Positions 1 to 11,849 are shown, counted from the first letter of the stretch. The stretch: DNA of 64,000 nt from Spongospora subterranea f. sp. subterranea (GCA_049724395.1 JAUGWO010000131.1:41753-105752); one strand, 5' to 3'. Program-made: numbers and translations. Notes: a model not told the origin generated them from the sequence alone.

Positions 1-529
1 TTCGATGGAATTCCGGTAGGGTTCCCAATGAATTGTGGGAATGATGAGTTCACGAGCTCGGTTGCCCACGTGTGGACAGACATCACAATCCCACACAACT
101 CAACCGGTTCTCCATTGTGTGTTGATACGCACTCTACTGGTGTGTGTGTGTGGTAGTGTAAGGGAGTACTTGTATGTCGTACACGGTGAGTGATATTCGC
201 CATTTGGGGTTCTTGTGCCGACAGCCCTGGCCATGTCCGAACACATCTATATCAGAGACGATATCGATGAGCAAATTGAACCGCAACAGCTACTGGAATC
301 GGAGACCGCATCCCATAGTACGAACTGGTTCCATGATCCAAGAAACCAGGTCAAAACATGTCGCAACGAACCTGACATCAAATGCCTGATCCTGATCTAG
401 GTGATGGTTCTCATCGTTCTCTTGATTATTCTATGTATTTTGATTGGCATTATATCATGCGCTTGGCGATCCCACAGACGCGCTATCTCATCTCTTTATG
501 CTAGGAAAAATGCCAAGAAAACAGACTAA
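1..529 (+). CDS. 3' end of a single-pass membrane protein gene (partial)
   Basis: The last exons of a gene that starts before the window. An open frame covers about 1-139. A second exon (about 225-349) and a third (about 401-529) follow in a compatible phase if introns of 85 and 51 bp are removed; the second intron ends in CTAG. The final exon encodes a strongly hydrophobic segment (about 18 residues, beginning MVLIVLLIILC) followed by a short basic tail ending NAKKTD and TAA at 527-529. This looks like a type I membrane protein with a C-terminal anchor and a small cytoplasmic tail. The extracellular part contains several Cys and N-x-S/T sites. No family is recognised, and the first donor (GTGTGT) is weak. 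Confidence 0.4.
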
Positions 530-872
530 TGGTCTTCAATTACAGTAACTTGTTCTATTACATATTTATCGATTTACTTCAATCCATGGTTTTTCGCGCT
601 ATCACAACCTACACGAAATTTGGTCGGAATCCGGCAAATGATTTGGAGCCACCTTTTGGTATATGCTGGATGACTGATGGCACTAATTGTAGTAGGACGT
701 AATACAGCATCTTTCGGGGATTTGCTTTGCTTTTTATTTGTCAATGGGAGTTGACGATAACGCTGAGATTGGATGCATGTGACGTCCCGTGGAATGGCCG
801 ACAATCATGAATAAATTCAAAGTGATGTCATAAAAAAACCGTCAAGAGGCCGATTTCACTCGATTTATTCTC
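530..872. other. Intergenic, no supported gene
   Basis: Spacer between the 3' end of the first gene and the G-alpha start. A 76-codon open frame on the minus strand (574-804) has no recognisable domain and is probably chance. The G-alpha promoter should lie here; no clear TATA box is seen. Confidence 0.5.
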
Positions 873-2136
873 ATGGGTGCTTGCTTTTCTTCCGCTGTTA
901 AACAGCTTAGAGACGACAATGCAGAAACCCCAAAAAAGCTTCGTCTGTTAATATTAGGTTGTCAACGAATGCTTTACATGGTTCGAAAAAAGCGACTAAT
1001 CCTGCGACCTATCAGGTTCAGGTGAGAGCGGCAAGAGCACGATCTTGAAGCAAATGCGTCGTGGCCAGCAGGGAATCGAACTGACTCGCTCTGAGCAAGC
1101 TCAAACACAGGTCGCGCTGTGTCATGTAGGTCGATCATCGGAACAAAATGTCGTTCATCAACCATACATATAGAATACTATCGATTGTTTGAAATCAATT
1201 GTTGGCGCTGCACAGCGTCTGGATCTCGAAGTTGACAGCGATTTCAAAGCCATGTTGACCGATACAACTGTCAATACCGAAGATGGCGATGATCCAGCCC
1301 TTCCGATGAAATTTGTGATGGCAGCGGAGCAATTTCTCCAATCCGATACTTACTCAGTTATGATTGGAACGCATCGAAATTCATTCTGGATACTTGATGC
1401 TTATTCATACTATTTCAACAATATGGCACGATTTTCAATGCGGCCATACGAAGCGACCGATGACGACTGGGTCCTTGCTCGGGTAAACGTGCCATATAGA
1501 TATGAGCTGTTTCTTTTTACACCCTCGCTATTCATAGGTGAAAACGACGGGAATAGTCAAGCATACCATGCAAATCTCTAATCCTCTTTCAAAGACGTCG
1601 AGCGACCGAACTGTGCAATTCGAAATAGTAGACGTAGCTGGACAACGAGGAGAGAGAAGAAAATGGTCTGAAAAAGACAATAATCAACGTGGAAACTAAC
1701 GAATGTCGACAACAGGATGCATCATTTTGACGATGTTCAAGGAATCGTTTTCGTTGTTAACCTGGACGGTTATTCAACAAGACTTTACGAGGACGAGTCA
1801 GTTCTCCGCATGACTGACGAGCTCGCCTTATTCAAGATAATTACTTGCAACTCGGCGTTCAACAAGCATCCAATCGTCCTGATTTTGAACAAGAAAGATC
1901 TGTTCGAACAATCCTTACGGCACATCCCATTAAAAACATCATTTCCGGACTATAACGGTCCAGAAGAGGACGTTGGAGAAGCGCTGTCTTTCGTATCGAA
2001 AAAGTTCAAAGCGGAGATGCCTGAGGCCGACCGGGAACGACTGGTGGTATTTCAAATGTCAGCGAGGGTTCGCCGTGAAGTCAAATGTGCATTTGACGAT
2101 ATTTTTAAGCAAATGATAATGCGCAATTCTCGATAA
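873..2136 (+). CDS. Heterotrimeric G-protein alpha subunit
   Basis: Guanine-nucleotide-binding alpha subunit that would couple a membrane receptor to an effector at the plasma membrane. Five exons (873-957, 1016-1125, 1174-1482, 1538-1665, 1716-2136) join in phase across introns of 48-58 bp to give about 350 residues, the usual family length. Visible motifs: N-terminal MGACFSS (myristoylation Gly2 and palmitoylation-type Cys4), P-loop GSGESGKST, the switch I segment RVKTTGIV, switch II DVAGQRGERRKW, and NKKDLF for guanine specificity. Two oddities are visible. Switch II has DVAGQ where most G-alpha have DVGGQ. The protein ends at MIMRNSR, so the last few residues that normally contact receptors (family ending like KDCGLF) are absent. 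The exon boundary inside the Trp of RRKW explains an apparent frame change. The start is the only ATG giving the acylation signature. Confidence 0.93.
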
Positions 2137-2220
2137 ATCAAATTAAACAGCAGATATATGCTCAAAAGTTCAGAGAATCGACATTATTTTAGAGATCTAG
2201 CCATACGTGATTTACCTGGT

Positions 2221-2884
2221 TTAATCTTTGAAGTCAAAATCATTAGTGGAGGGCTTTTTGAACTGAACAAGCATCCCCTCGGCTACTTGATTCGCTTTAC
2301 TCAAACCACACACGGTTGCAACTATTGCGAGGCCGAATTGTAAGCATGTGCCAGGGCTACGGCTTGTAATAACTTGCTTCGATATCACCACATCGTGATT
2401 ATCACCGATTTCAGGAGCAACATACCCAGGAATCGTATCGGCAAATTTCGGATAGCATGTAGCCACTCGGCCGTCAAGCAGCCCATGACTCTGTAATGAA
2501 CCAAATTCACACGAAAGTCGTTTGATTGCAGTATAATTAGAATATCACCTGTAAAACAAGGCTCGGAGCCGCACATATTGCCGCAATCCATTTCCCTTCA
2601 TACTGCTGCTGCTTCAGCATTGACAATAATTGAGGGGAGTCTCGTAAGTTTTCTGCTCCTTTCAATCCACCAGGGATTACGATGCAATCAAATTCCTTTT
2701 TTATCACGTTTCCAATAAGGTCATCAGCGACGATTTTGGTTTGTTGAGCGAGTGTGAGAGTAGAAGCATTAACAGAGGCGACGGTGACTTCAATATCAGC
2801 CCGCCGCAGCACATCCACGACTCCGACTAGCTCGATATCCTCAGAACCATCGGCAGCGGCCACAAGCACGTGCTTCTTTACCAT
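2221..2884 (-). CDS. DJ-1/PARK7-like protein (DJ-1/PfpI family)
   Basis: Two exons (2549-2884 and 2221-2490, read right to left) join in phase across a 58-bp intron with a GT..AG boundary. The product starts MVKKHVLVAAADGSEDIELV and has the family hallmarks: the conserved Glu early in the chain (in SEDIEL), the VIPGG motif, and the nucleophile-elbow Cys in AAICAAPS that corresponds to the oxidised Cys106 of human DJ-1. The second exon holds the SHGLLDGRVATCYP and DNHDVVISKQVITSRSPGT regions. Length is about 201 residues against 189 in human. Family members act in oxidative-stress defence and glyoxal or protein repair; which activity applies here cannot be told. The reading frame stays open upstream to an ATG at 2983, adding 33 residues rich in Arg and Ala that could be a mitochondrial presequence. 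Confidence 0.93.
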
Positions 2885-2983
2885 GTTCGTAAATAGCCTC
2901 TGGACAGCACAATCTGCGCACCGCGTCCTGAATATATGAGCTGCGGATCTCGCTGGAACGGCGAACGCTGCGATCTTGAACAT

Positions 2984-3729
2984 GCAATGTGGTTATTAAC
3001 ACAACGAGATCTTAAAATAAATGATGAATATCCTATGAAACATGCATAACCACATTCCCGGTATCGTAATGCAATACGTGACATTCACCGGTAACAGTAC
3101 TGACTTTGCATATTCTGTCGAAAGGTTTCACTGATCTGCAGTACAGTACGTAGATAATGATACATTGAAGGGGGTTTCATCCAGGATGGGATGCAGTATT
3201 TCGTATAGTGCATAGGGCCTTGTTCAAGTCTTGATCATTCTCCCTTGGCCCACAACCACAGGTCGATCTGTTTTTGGATCTGCAAAGCTGTACTTCAATG
3301 AATTTAGCACCCTCTTCGCAAGCCGGATGTTCTCTGCACACTTTAGCAGCAACGGTTCTCTGGAACGAAACGTTTTGGCCCATATGAGCGAGCTTTTTTA
3401 CTGTGTGCTTGATGTCACATTGTACCGCTTCATTGATGAGCCCAGCAATGTTCATGGAAATCATTGAACTCTGTTGTACACAAGCAACTTAGTCTCGACG
3501 AATTCGGAAAATCCATCATTCTTGATACGTTTGTCGCTGACTATGGGCGCACATCAAGTCATATTCTAACCGGCGAGAATCCCCTTCAACAGGCACGGAT
3601 AGGCCTGGGATTACTTGATAGTGAATAGATTTTATCATGAGATTTGCATATAGATGAAACCGATATTGAATTGAAAAACATGATAGATGAACATTTTCTA
3701 GATAGATATAGATTGCCCATCTTTACCCG
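2984..3729. other. Region with unresolved short ORFs
   Basis: Overlapping open frames exist on both strands. On the minus strand, 3177-3464 encodes a Cys-containing 95-residue peptide. On the plus strand, 3231-3467 and a frame ending at 3629 (containing LDEFGKSIILDTFVADYGRT) are open. I could not find a splice that joins the plus-strand pieces in phase, so no gene is called. A small 1-2 exon gene is possible. Confidence 0.3.
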
Positions 3730-5590
3730 TTAGAGGACTTCGTAGATGAGTCGCTGCAATACACCGTCAATTTTGGAATTCCGAATTTGTTGCTCATGGA
3801 GGGCTTTTTCCGTCTGGGCCAGCTTTAGCTTTAGTTCAGAAATATTCTTAACTTCTTTAAGCCTCAGGTTCGTCGCAAATGCCATTTGTTTCGTAAATTC
3901 CTCGCCAAGACCTTGAATATCGGTTTTCCAGTCATTGAACCTGGGTCTCATATTATGGCTACATATATCGCTGTTGGGCCAAGCAATTCCTACCATCTTG
4001 TTTGAGTCTCAACTTTCTGTTGATTAATCGCAACTTTACAGCTCATTTCCGATAACTGTTTCGCCAAATCGTCATTCTGGACCTGTATTGAACCAGACTG
4101 GATAACCTCAGATGACATTGATAACATCCTCATGCACCGTGGTCTCTACTCTACCTTAGACAGAAGCAATTGGTTTTTTTTCTCAACAACTTCAAAATTC
4201 TCTTGACATTTGTCTCTTTGTTTAGCTATTTCAACTAATGCCTGCTTCATCGGTTGCAGCATCTCCAATCGTTTCTCATTATTGGCTTGCTGCGACTTCA
4301 GCCTCTCAATCTCTGCCAAAAGTGTGGAATTTCTATCGCGCTCTTTCCTAATTTCAGTTCTTTCAACTTCCAGATCGGCTCGTTGGAGATTCAACTCGTC
4401 GTTCAAGCGGGCAATTTCAGTTCGATTGTCTTCTATTTCTTGGAGCCTTGCCTCAATCTAAGTTGCATTCGTGTGTGTCAAATTAGCGACTAAGATCTTC
4501 AGCGACCAACCTCGAACTGCAGTTTTTTTATTGTTGCCTCAAACGATTTCGACTCGATAACTATTCGCGGCAACACCGACCCAATATCAGAATGTGATTC
4601 GGATTGCAGGAATAAAATTACCAGCGTGGCTTTGCTTAGACAAATTACTGTGGAGAAGGCCTTGTACTTCACGAAGCTGAGAGCTGAACCCATTCAATTC
4701 CTCTGTTTTCCCGCTCAACCTCTCTTCCAAGGTCCGAACCTTAAGATAAGAAAATGTGGTTATAGCCGATACCCTGGCAATTATCCAAATAAATGGAAAA
4801 TATACCTTCACCGTTAACCGAACATTGTCTCGTTTTAATGATAGCATTTCTATGCTTTGCGACTCTCCATGGGTTTCATCTTCTCCGCGACAATTCAGGT
4901 TAAGATCGTCCCTAACTTTGTGTAGCTGTTCCGCGCGTAGACGACGCGGCGCAATAGCCGGATCTGATTTTGAGCCTCTTCCATAGATTCTTTGTAATGA
5001 CCAGCTCCAGTCCTACTTTTCAGTAACCGATTCGCTTCTGTCAACCGATTCATAAGATCACGAATTTGTTGCTCTTGGCGAACAGATGATTGAGACCAAT
5101 GAGTTTCCTTGTTTTTCCAAACGTTTTCCATCTCAGCAGTTTTAACACGTAAACTCTCCAAAGCATCGGCTAAAGTCTGTCTTTGATCCTGCGATGATTG
5201 TCTTTCTGTGTCATGGTTTTGTATTTCTTTCAAGCACAATTCCTTTGCATTGACCGCTTGATCATATTGCGTCAATAATGCTTTATATTTCTCTTTCGAG
5301 TCCTCCAGTTCTGACCTTAACGACGTCGACGTCGACTTTTCCATAGACAATTGCTCTTGTAGTTGCGTGTTTTCACGAGAGACCTGGTCCATTACTGTCC
5401 TGAGCGACGCCAGGGTTTGCGATTGAGCCCGGCAGATTTCTGGCACGAAATCATTGCATTCCTTGCCAGAGGACGACCATTGCGGATGTTTACTGAGATG
5501 ATTGAGGAGGTTCTGGCGGATGGATCCCCAATCATCAGCTTGTGCTAATGGAGCCTTGTTGGACCCATCACTATTACTCATGCAGTTCAA
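3730..5590 (-). CDS. Coiled-coil protein, multi-exon
   Basis: A series of exons on the minus strand (about 4895-5590, 4587-4847, 4499-4560, 4146-4460 and 3730-3996) separated by short introns. The translated pieces are almost wholly alpha-helical coiled coil, rich in Glu, Gln, Lys, Arg and Leu. The N-terminal exon begins MNCMSNSDGSNKAPLAQADD with a short globular part (about 50 residues), then passes into heptads. Later exons contain RTLEERLSGKTEELNGF and ERTEIRKERDRNSTLLAEIE. The last exon ends in LQRLIYEVL. Size is roughly 500 residues. This is typical of centrosomal, ciliary, kinetochore or tethering proteins, but coiled coils converge and no family can be named. Exact internal splice sites were not all resolved. 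Confidence 0.7.
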
Positions 5591-5767
5591 GCTCGGACAC
5601 GATTATGACCTTGGTTAGCGTCAAGAGATGCAGTCCACGCCCATACACACGTTGCCCCATATCACGTCACAACAGATTCACAGAGCCATAACGGAAGCGC
5701 GCGCGTATATTCGTCTAACCTATCCGACAGCGTCGCGACGAGTCAATATAATAGGGAGTGTCGTTCA

Positions 5768-6225
5768 TTATCCAATAATCCACCAATACTTTGTCAGCAT
5801 TTTCCAGCTGTCAGGAAAAGCCAGAAACCGTATGAAAGTGTTACTCGAAGACCTGTGCTGACTTGGAGTAAACACTCCGATTAGATTCTTGCTGGCCTCT
5901 TCTATCGACAGAACGGCATTCAACATTCGATAAAGTTTTGGTGGGCCCGTTGATAGCTTCAATCGAGCTGAACCGATCATTTCCTGATTGTCGAATATGA
6001 AAATTTGGCCCTTTGAACGACGCTCGCTTGACGGGGTTTCCGCTTGTTCGCCTCAGAATTTATTGACCATTTTGATATTACCAACTACACTACCAAGCCT
6101 TGACTGGGTGGCATCAATCTCACGAATTTTGAATACAGTTAAATACCTGCAGCTTGTGTTTGTGTGGCGCTCAACAGAGATTGTCTGGAAGCGGATTTTT
6201 ACCGATCATAAACGTGTGTTGACAT
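5768..6225 (-). CDS. Small gene of unknown function
   Basis: A minus-strand gene read from ATG at 6225. The first exon (MSTHVYDR) joins in phase, across an intron ending CTGCAG, to YLTVFKIREIDATQSRLGS. After another stretch that must be intronic, the frame continues as GQIFIFDNQEMIGSARLKLS and LSIEEASKNLIGVFTPSQHR, ending in WWIIG at 5768. The alternating hydrophobic pattern suggests a small beta-rich domain. No family is recognised. A plus-strand ORF (5628-5861) overlaps its end and looks less protein-like. The middle intron was not pinned down. Confidence 0.4.
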
Positions 6226-6388
6226 TAAATAACTGATGACTGCATATATATATATATTAAAAGAATGACTTAATCGGACTGCATGATAATATCATGAATG
6301 GTTTGCTTCCAGACGGCCTTCAATCTGAAGTGGCATGATAAAGATCATGTTGCACATTATAATCGCCAGCAATTTCACTTGAGCAAGT

Positions 6389-7558
6389 TTATCCAATCAA
6401 ACCTTGAACTTCGTCGTGAATAGGTTCATTTGCAGAATCAAATCCTTGCGGGGATAGCGATTTAAATGAAGGATGAATTGATGGACCTGCCATAACACAG
6501 CACCACTCTAATGTCTGAACTAGTGTAGGCCTGTCTTCTGGTATAGGGTTAGTCATGGCGAATACCATATTAGACACGCTTGGCCACTGTTCACTCCAAG
6601 GCATCGAAGTATCCCGGGATCTGACGCCAGAAAAAAGCAATGCACGGGCCATGCCGGTCGAAAAAACATCAAACAACTCCATCAGGCAGAGGCCGAGGGA
6701 AAACACGTCCGTCTTAGATGAGCATTGAGATTTGCCCCACTCGCATTCTGGTGCAGCATATGAGCCGGTACCCAGATACTTGCCATCGTCACTAGGAGCA
6801 TCGCCCTCTGTATAACTCGACCCAAAATCTCCAAACTTGAACAAAGCGCCGTTCCGGAAGCAGTTTTCAGGCTTAACGTCTAGATGCAGCACCCCATGTT
6901 GGTGCATGTGGAGTAATCCATTAATCAACTGAAACAGCACGTTAAGTGATGAAAGGGCGTCGACAGCCTTGCGGTCTTTCAACCATGATCGAAGATTATC
7001 CTGACAGAGCTCCATCTGAATGTACAGTATCTGGGTGACCTCAGTGAACTCAGTCGGTGTTGAAGTGTTAGATACGGTAAGGTCTTCTGACAGATATTCG
7101 CTCATGTTTTCATTTAGCATATGACAAAATTTTGGTGAAACAGCTTCCTTCCAACATGAGAAATAACGAATAATATTTTCGTGTGGTGGAAGCTTCGCCA
7201 TTGCCCTGATCTCGCCAAATACGTTTTGCGTTCTTTCATCGAAGGGTACGCATTTCACCTGGAAAGCATTAATCAGAGGTGCCCCAACCATTGGTAATTT
7301 TCATACCGCATAAAGCTGAAGGTCAAGTCGATTAACAGCCGAGCAAACTATTCCGAACGACCCACGGCCCAGAATATCAACAAAAGAGAAATCTTTGCAA
7401 AAACGCGAATCGTGACCTTGAGCAGTAGTTGTTTTCAATTGTGGCAAGGCAGTTGGGGCCGATCCGTCCAAAACAACCCCGTTGGACGTCGGGATGAGCC
7501 CGAATCGATTACGAGCTCCAACAATGCAAAGCCGCGATAAGGTCGAACGCGATATCAT
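6389..7558 (-). CDS. eIF2-alpha-kinase-like (PERK/HRI/GCN2 type) protein kinase
   Basis: Two exons (7307-7558 and 6389-7258, read right to left) joined across a 48-bp intron that falls just before the ATP-binding Lys (LYAV|K). Kinase motifs in order: glycine loop GRGSFGIV, VK, HENIIRYFSCWKE, an inserted acidic segment, YIQMELCQDNLRSWL, catalytic loop HLDVKPENC, GDFGS, GTGSYAAPE, and DVFSLGLCLMELFDVFSTGM followed by SGVRSRD and EDRPT. The segment from VFSLGL to the end, the insert between lobes and the IQMELC strand are typical of eIF2-alpha kinases, which phosphorylate eIF2-alpha under stress. The catalytic loop has HLD instead of HRD, as in Wee1/Myt1 kinases, so a Wee1-like identity was considered; the C-lobe fits the eIF2 kinases better. 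No long sensor domain is seen. The frame is open upstream to ATG at 7702 and that part includes a hydrophobic stretch. Confidence 0.75.
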
Positions 7559-7702
7559 TAGACCTGGGCGAGCGAATAGAAACGCGAAAAACAGGAAACA
7601 ATTGTCGGTATGGTGTGATTGGTGTCTTAAAAGGGGGTCACTCCAACTCAACCTGACACAGTTATGACACCGACGGAGAAACTCATCTCCGCAGCAATGC
7701 AC

Positions 7703-8591
7703 TTTGCAGTCAGCTCATCATGTGCAATATGATCCACCCGCCCACGTGTGATGTGCTCTAACAGCTCGCCAGCCACCACTGTACACCTGTGTGTTGCTCA
7801 GACTGGGAGTGTATTTTGACGAGTGTAGCGCCGCGTCAATGTTGATTGTTGAATTCGTGATGATGTTGGAATAGGAATTTGAGGGCTCCCTCTGTCTCTC
7901 ACCAACTGTATAGTGATGGAACTGGTCTCGGGTGTTGCTTTATTAAGGCCCCAACATGCAACTCAAAGAAGCGAAACGCACGCGATCTAATTGGTCTCTG
8001 GAGTTCAGAGGAGCGTTGCTCCAGCTTCGCTATTTCGCAGTTTAGAGGATTAGTTCATCCAATACTTGTCAACAAACACACAAGAGAAAGGGTGCTGGGA
8101 ATGGCTAATTGCTCTCCTTGATACTCGTGTCCAATACCGATCCCTTTCGTGTCGAAGAGGAGAAGACACACTACTATATCCTCCTTTGGTAAACGGTATT
8201 ACCGTATTAGAACACTTGTATGTGTACAGATCACTCACATTCCCCTTCATACGTGCTGAACCTGGCACAACCTGGCATCAACTTGAACGACTCATTGCTA
8301 TTGCTGATAACTGACAGAAGTTCGACGACGCAATGAGTGTAATGATACCTCGCTTTTACCCTTCTGTTCCACAAAATTTTTTGTCGTCTCTAAGCTCGAT
8401 TGCTATTAAAATTATCAAAAAAAGGCGACGCAACTGCGGGCTGCCGGCTTGAACCCCCTGACGGCTATCATGTGCAGTACCACTGATGGCAAAAAGGAGG
8501 CAGATAATGAGTGAAATACTTGTTCATGGCAGACACCGACCGCTTTGACAATTGATGAAAATTATTTTGAGAAAGTTTATCAACTGAACCG
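7703..8591. other. Region with unresolved ORFs
   Basis: Several open frames of 70-85 codons overlap on both strands (plus 7879-8121 and 8066-8314; minus 8050-8268). The plus frame ending at 8314 contains NGITVLEHLYVYRSLTFPF and could be the last exon of a small gene, but no start or confirmed splice was found. From 8315 to 8591 nothing is recognised apart from the 3' side of the DDX54 gene. Confidence 0.3.
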
Positions 8592-11500
8592 CTATCGTCT
8601 ATGTTTGCCCTGGCTTTTTTTGTTTCCTTTTTTGTTGCCAGTGGGCTTTTTCGAAGATGAGTTGCGTTGAGCGATTTTGGCCTTCTTCGCCCTTTCTTTC
8701 CCGATCTGCTCTGCGCTTTTCAGCTCATCCCTGGCCCTTTTATTGCCACCTGTGAGTTTGGGTATAGACGGCGTCGAAGAGGCATTGGAGCTCCGGTTGG
8801 CGAATCGTCCGCCCGCAGAGTTGATCAGTCCAGACATTGATTGACCATGAGATTGTTCTGTAGATCCCACCTAAAACAACACAATCTCTTTAGAATAAAA
8901 TCTTGTGAATGAATTCGGATACTTTAACCTGAGGAATTGACTTTTTGCTTTTCGAGCACCACTTCTCATAGACGTCGCTGGGTTTAACATTTTTGCCAAC
9001 GATCTTGGCACCAGCTTCATTGCGAGCGTCCCGTTGTTGATCAAGCGCGCTACCAAGGCGAACGAACTTCTTCTTCTTCTGGTCCCATCGACGAATCGTC
9101 TTCAATTTGTTCATGGTCTCGGCATCATCACCGTTCACATCCATCATGAGGTCAGTGATTCTGGCAGGTTTTCCAATCGATGATTCCGCTCCTAACGCTG
9201 GGTGCTCGTTCGATGTACCCGCTGATATGAAATTCGATTCATCTCTGAACCCGGAATTAGCACCGACTCGACGCTATACGCGATCGTACCTGAAACTTTT
9301 AGTGAATTCAGGATCGACATTCTCCCGAGCCTGCCGATGCAGATCAACTTGTGCCCCATGAACCTGGCGCATTTCTTTCATAACCGCATCCTGTTTTCCG
9401 ATTTCGAACACAGTCCCTTCTGTGAAAAACACGATGAGCGACCGGAAACACATTAGGTGTTCGGCTACGAACTCGCTTTGTATCCCCTGATTCCAGCTAG
9501 AAGATTCTGATATTGGTCTTGCTCCGACGACTTCTCGTCTCGGTAGATAGTGTGGAGGAGCAGCGTGCGCAAACAGTACGCCGGCTCTTTCGCAGAACGA
9601 ACCGATGAAGGAGAAGCACCTGACCGAGTTTTACCTGAAACCGACACAGAGAATGAAAAAACGTCACACGCGAACGTTTGCGACATACAATACAATTTAT
9701 AAGCGCGTTCGCAAACACGTTCCATAGAGATTAGGTCATTGGTGTGGCTGATTTGACGTTTGCAGTTCTCGGTTTGCTGGTCGACAGGGCCGGAGGGCAT
9801 GGATCCGAATTGTAGGCGGGTATCAGATTCGGATTGGGAGCTGTCATCTGTGTTGGGTGTGGTTCCGGTATGAGCTGTTGAAGGGAAGCCCATTCCAAGG
9901 TATAAGCAGAGATCCAGCATATACGGGCATTCAGCCTGAAAACCGATTTTGTTAAAATCGACAGGAACGGGAGAGAACGGATCAAAATGTTGATAGAACG
10001 TGACGTACAGGTTCAACCAAGGAATAGGCTGATCCCGACCGACCAGCGCGGGCAACACGTCCAACTCTGTGGATGAACAGTTTTGGAGAGCTGGGGAAGT
10101 GGAAGTTGACCACGTTATCAAGAAGAGGTAAATCTAGACCGCGAGCTGCGACGTCCGTCACGACCAATATTCTCGCACGGCCAGCGCGAAACTTTCCCAG
10201 GTTGATCTTTCTTGCCGAGGCGTCCATGGCACCTATCTCGTTCAAAAATTGGGTTCTGTTCGGAGCCTTGGTTGAGTGCGGTGGCGACGCTACCGTAGAT
10301 TAGTGTTGATGAGAATCCGTTATCGGTCAACATTCGGTGAAGAAACTCGACATGATGGCGTGTACAAGCAAACACCAAGGTTTGATGTTGACGATCAATA
10401 GTATTCTGCATCAAATGCATGAATCCTCCAAGTTTCTGATCGGGGCGAATTGCGAGGAAGTAGTTCTGGAGAGAGGGTGATATTTTCGCCTCAGTATCGA
10501 GTCGAATAATCTGGCACATGCCGACTCAGCAAATGGAAAAGGAGGGAACTGAGAGCAGAGGAGATTACCTGTGGGGTATTTAGACCCGCTTGGGTAAAGT
10601 CGGCCAATACACGAGGCATGGTTGCCGAAAACAACAGAGTCTGTCGTGTATCTGACATTAGGTCCAGGATCTGACGCAATTGAGACGCGAAACCCTATCC
10701 AACAGCGAATCAGATTTTGACATCGATTCGAATGCGGATAGCGGAGAGACCATTTCGAATAAACGATCGGCTTCGTCGAAAACGGCGAATTCAACAGCCT
10801 TTAAACTGATTCCCGCTGTCTGTAAGCAGTTTAGTCGATATTATTCCTCGAACCGATTGAATACCTTGGCGACATGGCACAATCGTCCCGGTGTTGCAAT
10901 GATGAGATCAGGATTACAGGACAACGCCTCGAACTGTTCCTCCATCGAGTCACCACCAAGCAGCAAACAATGCCGCAAATCAGTGAATTTGCCAAGGTCC
11001 CGGGTATATTTTGACGTTTGCAGCGCCAGCTCTCTGAACGACATTACATCGAAATTAATGTGAGATGATGGCAGAAACAGTCCCAATAAACCTGGTTGGC
11101 GATAGAATGACGGCTCTTGCTCCAACTACAGTGGCATGTTCTTTGAGTTTCTCCATGATCGGGATCAGGAACGATGCCGTTTTCCCACTTCCGGTCCTGG
11201 CCATGGCCACGAGATCGCGCCCAGTTAATATCGCTGGGATGCACTTCCTCTGAATTGGGGTCGGTACCCGATACCCTGGGCACCCATCATTCAACAGATA
11301 TGATCGTGGTCAACTAGCGATTCCATTCCAACAGACCGCGCTTCATAATCGATCGAAATATCGGTCCAGAAAGGCCCATACTCTGGAAACCAGATTTACC
11401 CGCCTTTCCAGACTTATTAGCCCGCTTACCCGCATGACTATTCGACTCATTTATATCATTATCGCTGCCAGATTCAAACCCCATTATCCCCAATATCCGT

Positions 11501-11695
11501 CAATTGCCACTTTCGCTGGATTCCCCCCAACGACTTTTCAGAACTATCTGCCACGGACTGCGCCACGGACAATGACAGTTGGGCGGCATTTTCCCCTGGT
11601 GTAGACGGCAATAATGCATCTTTTGAAATTGAGCGTGTCACGTTCCGGCGCGCCCGCTTTGGATGGCTCGTTTGGGGCGAATATTGCTCATCCAA
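8592..11695 (-). CDS. DDX54: DEAD-box RNA helicase DDX54/Dbp10
   Basis: ATP-dependent RNA helicase of the nucleolar DDX54/Dbp10 family, needed for large ribosomal subunit assembly in yeast and human. About ten exons with introns of 45-60 bp. Exon 1 (11511-11695) joins exon 2 (from 11464) in phase, then [19 protein letters not shown] and [16 protein letters not shown] (Q motif). Helicase motifs follow: ARTGSGKT (Walker A), [36 protein letters not shown] (DEAD box), SATMP, then RecA2 with [20 protein letters not shown] and [13 protein letters not shown]. The C-terminal part keeps the family-specific [17 protein letters not shown] stretch and the DBP10CT segment [15 protein letters not shown]. 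The gene ends in a very basic tail ([20 protein letters not shown]). All catalytic motifs look intact. The splice inside motif Ia and the one before the DEAD motif were confirmed by phase; some C-terminal introns are approximate. Confidence 0.95.
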
Positions 11696-11849
11696 TTGAT
11701 CATTCGATTATGGAATTAATGGCGGGGGTTGGGCGTTGATAAGTCTTATCACACACGTAATGAATGCCGAACTCATGAGTAGTGCTCGATAACGAAGTAC
11801 TGGTTTGGCAGTGGTTCAGTGATGTTTGACATGTTGTGTGGACGAAGGC

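Noticed and set aside
3177-3629. Small gene on either strand
   Set aside because: Both strands stay open, and the plus-strand pieces could not be spliced in phase, so neither is called.
6389-7558. Wee1/Myt1 kinase identity
   Set aside because: The HLDVKP loop fits Wee1, but the insert, IQMELC strand and the VFSLGLCLMELFDVFSTGM..VRSRD..RPT region match eIF2-alpha kinases better.
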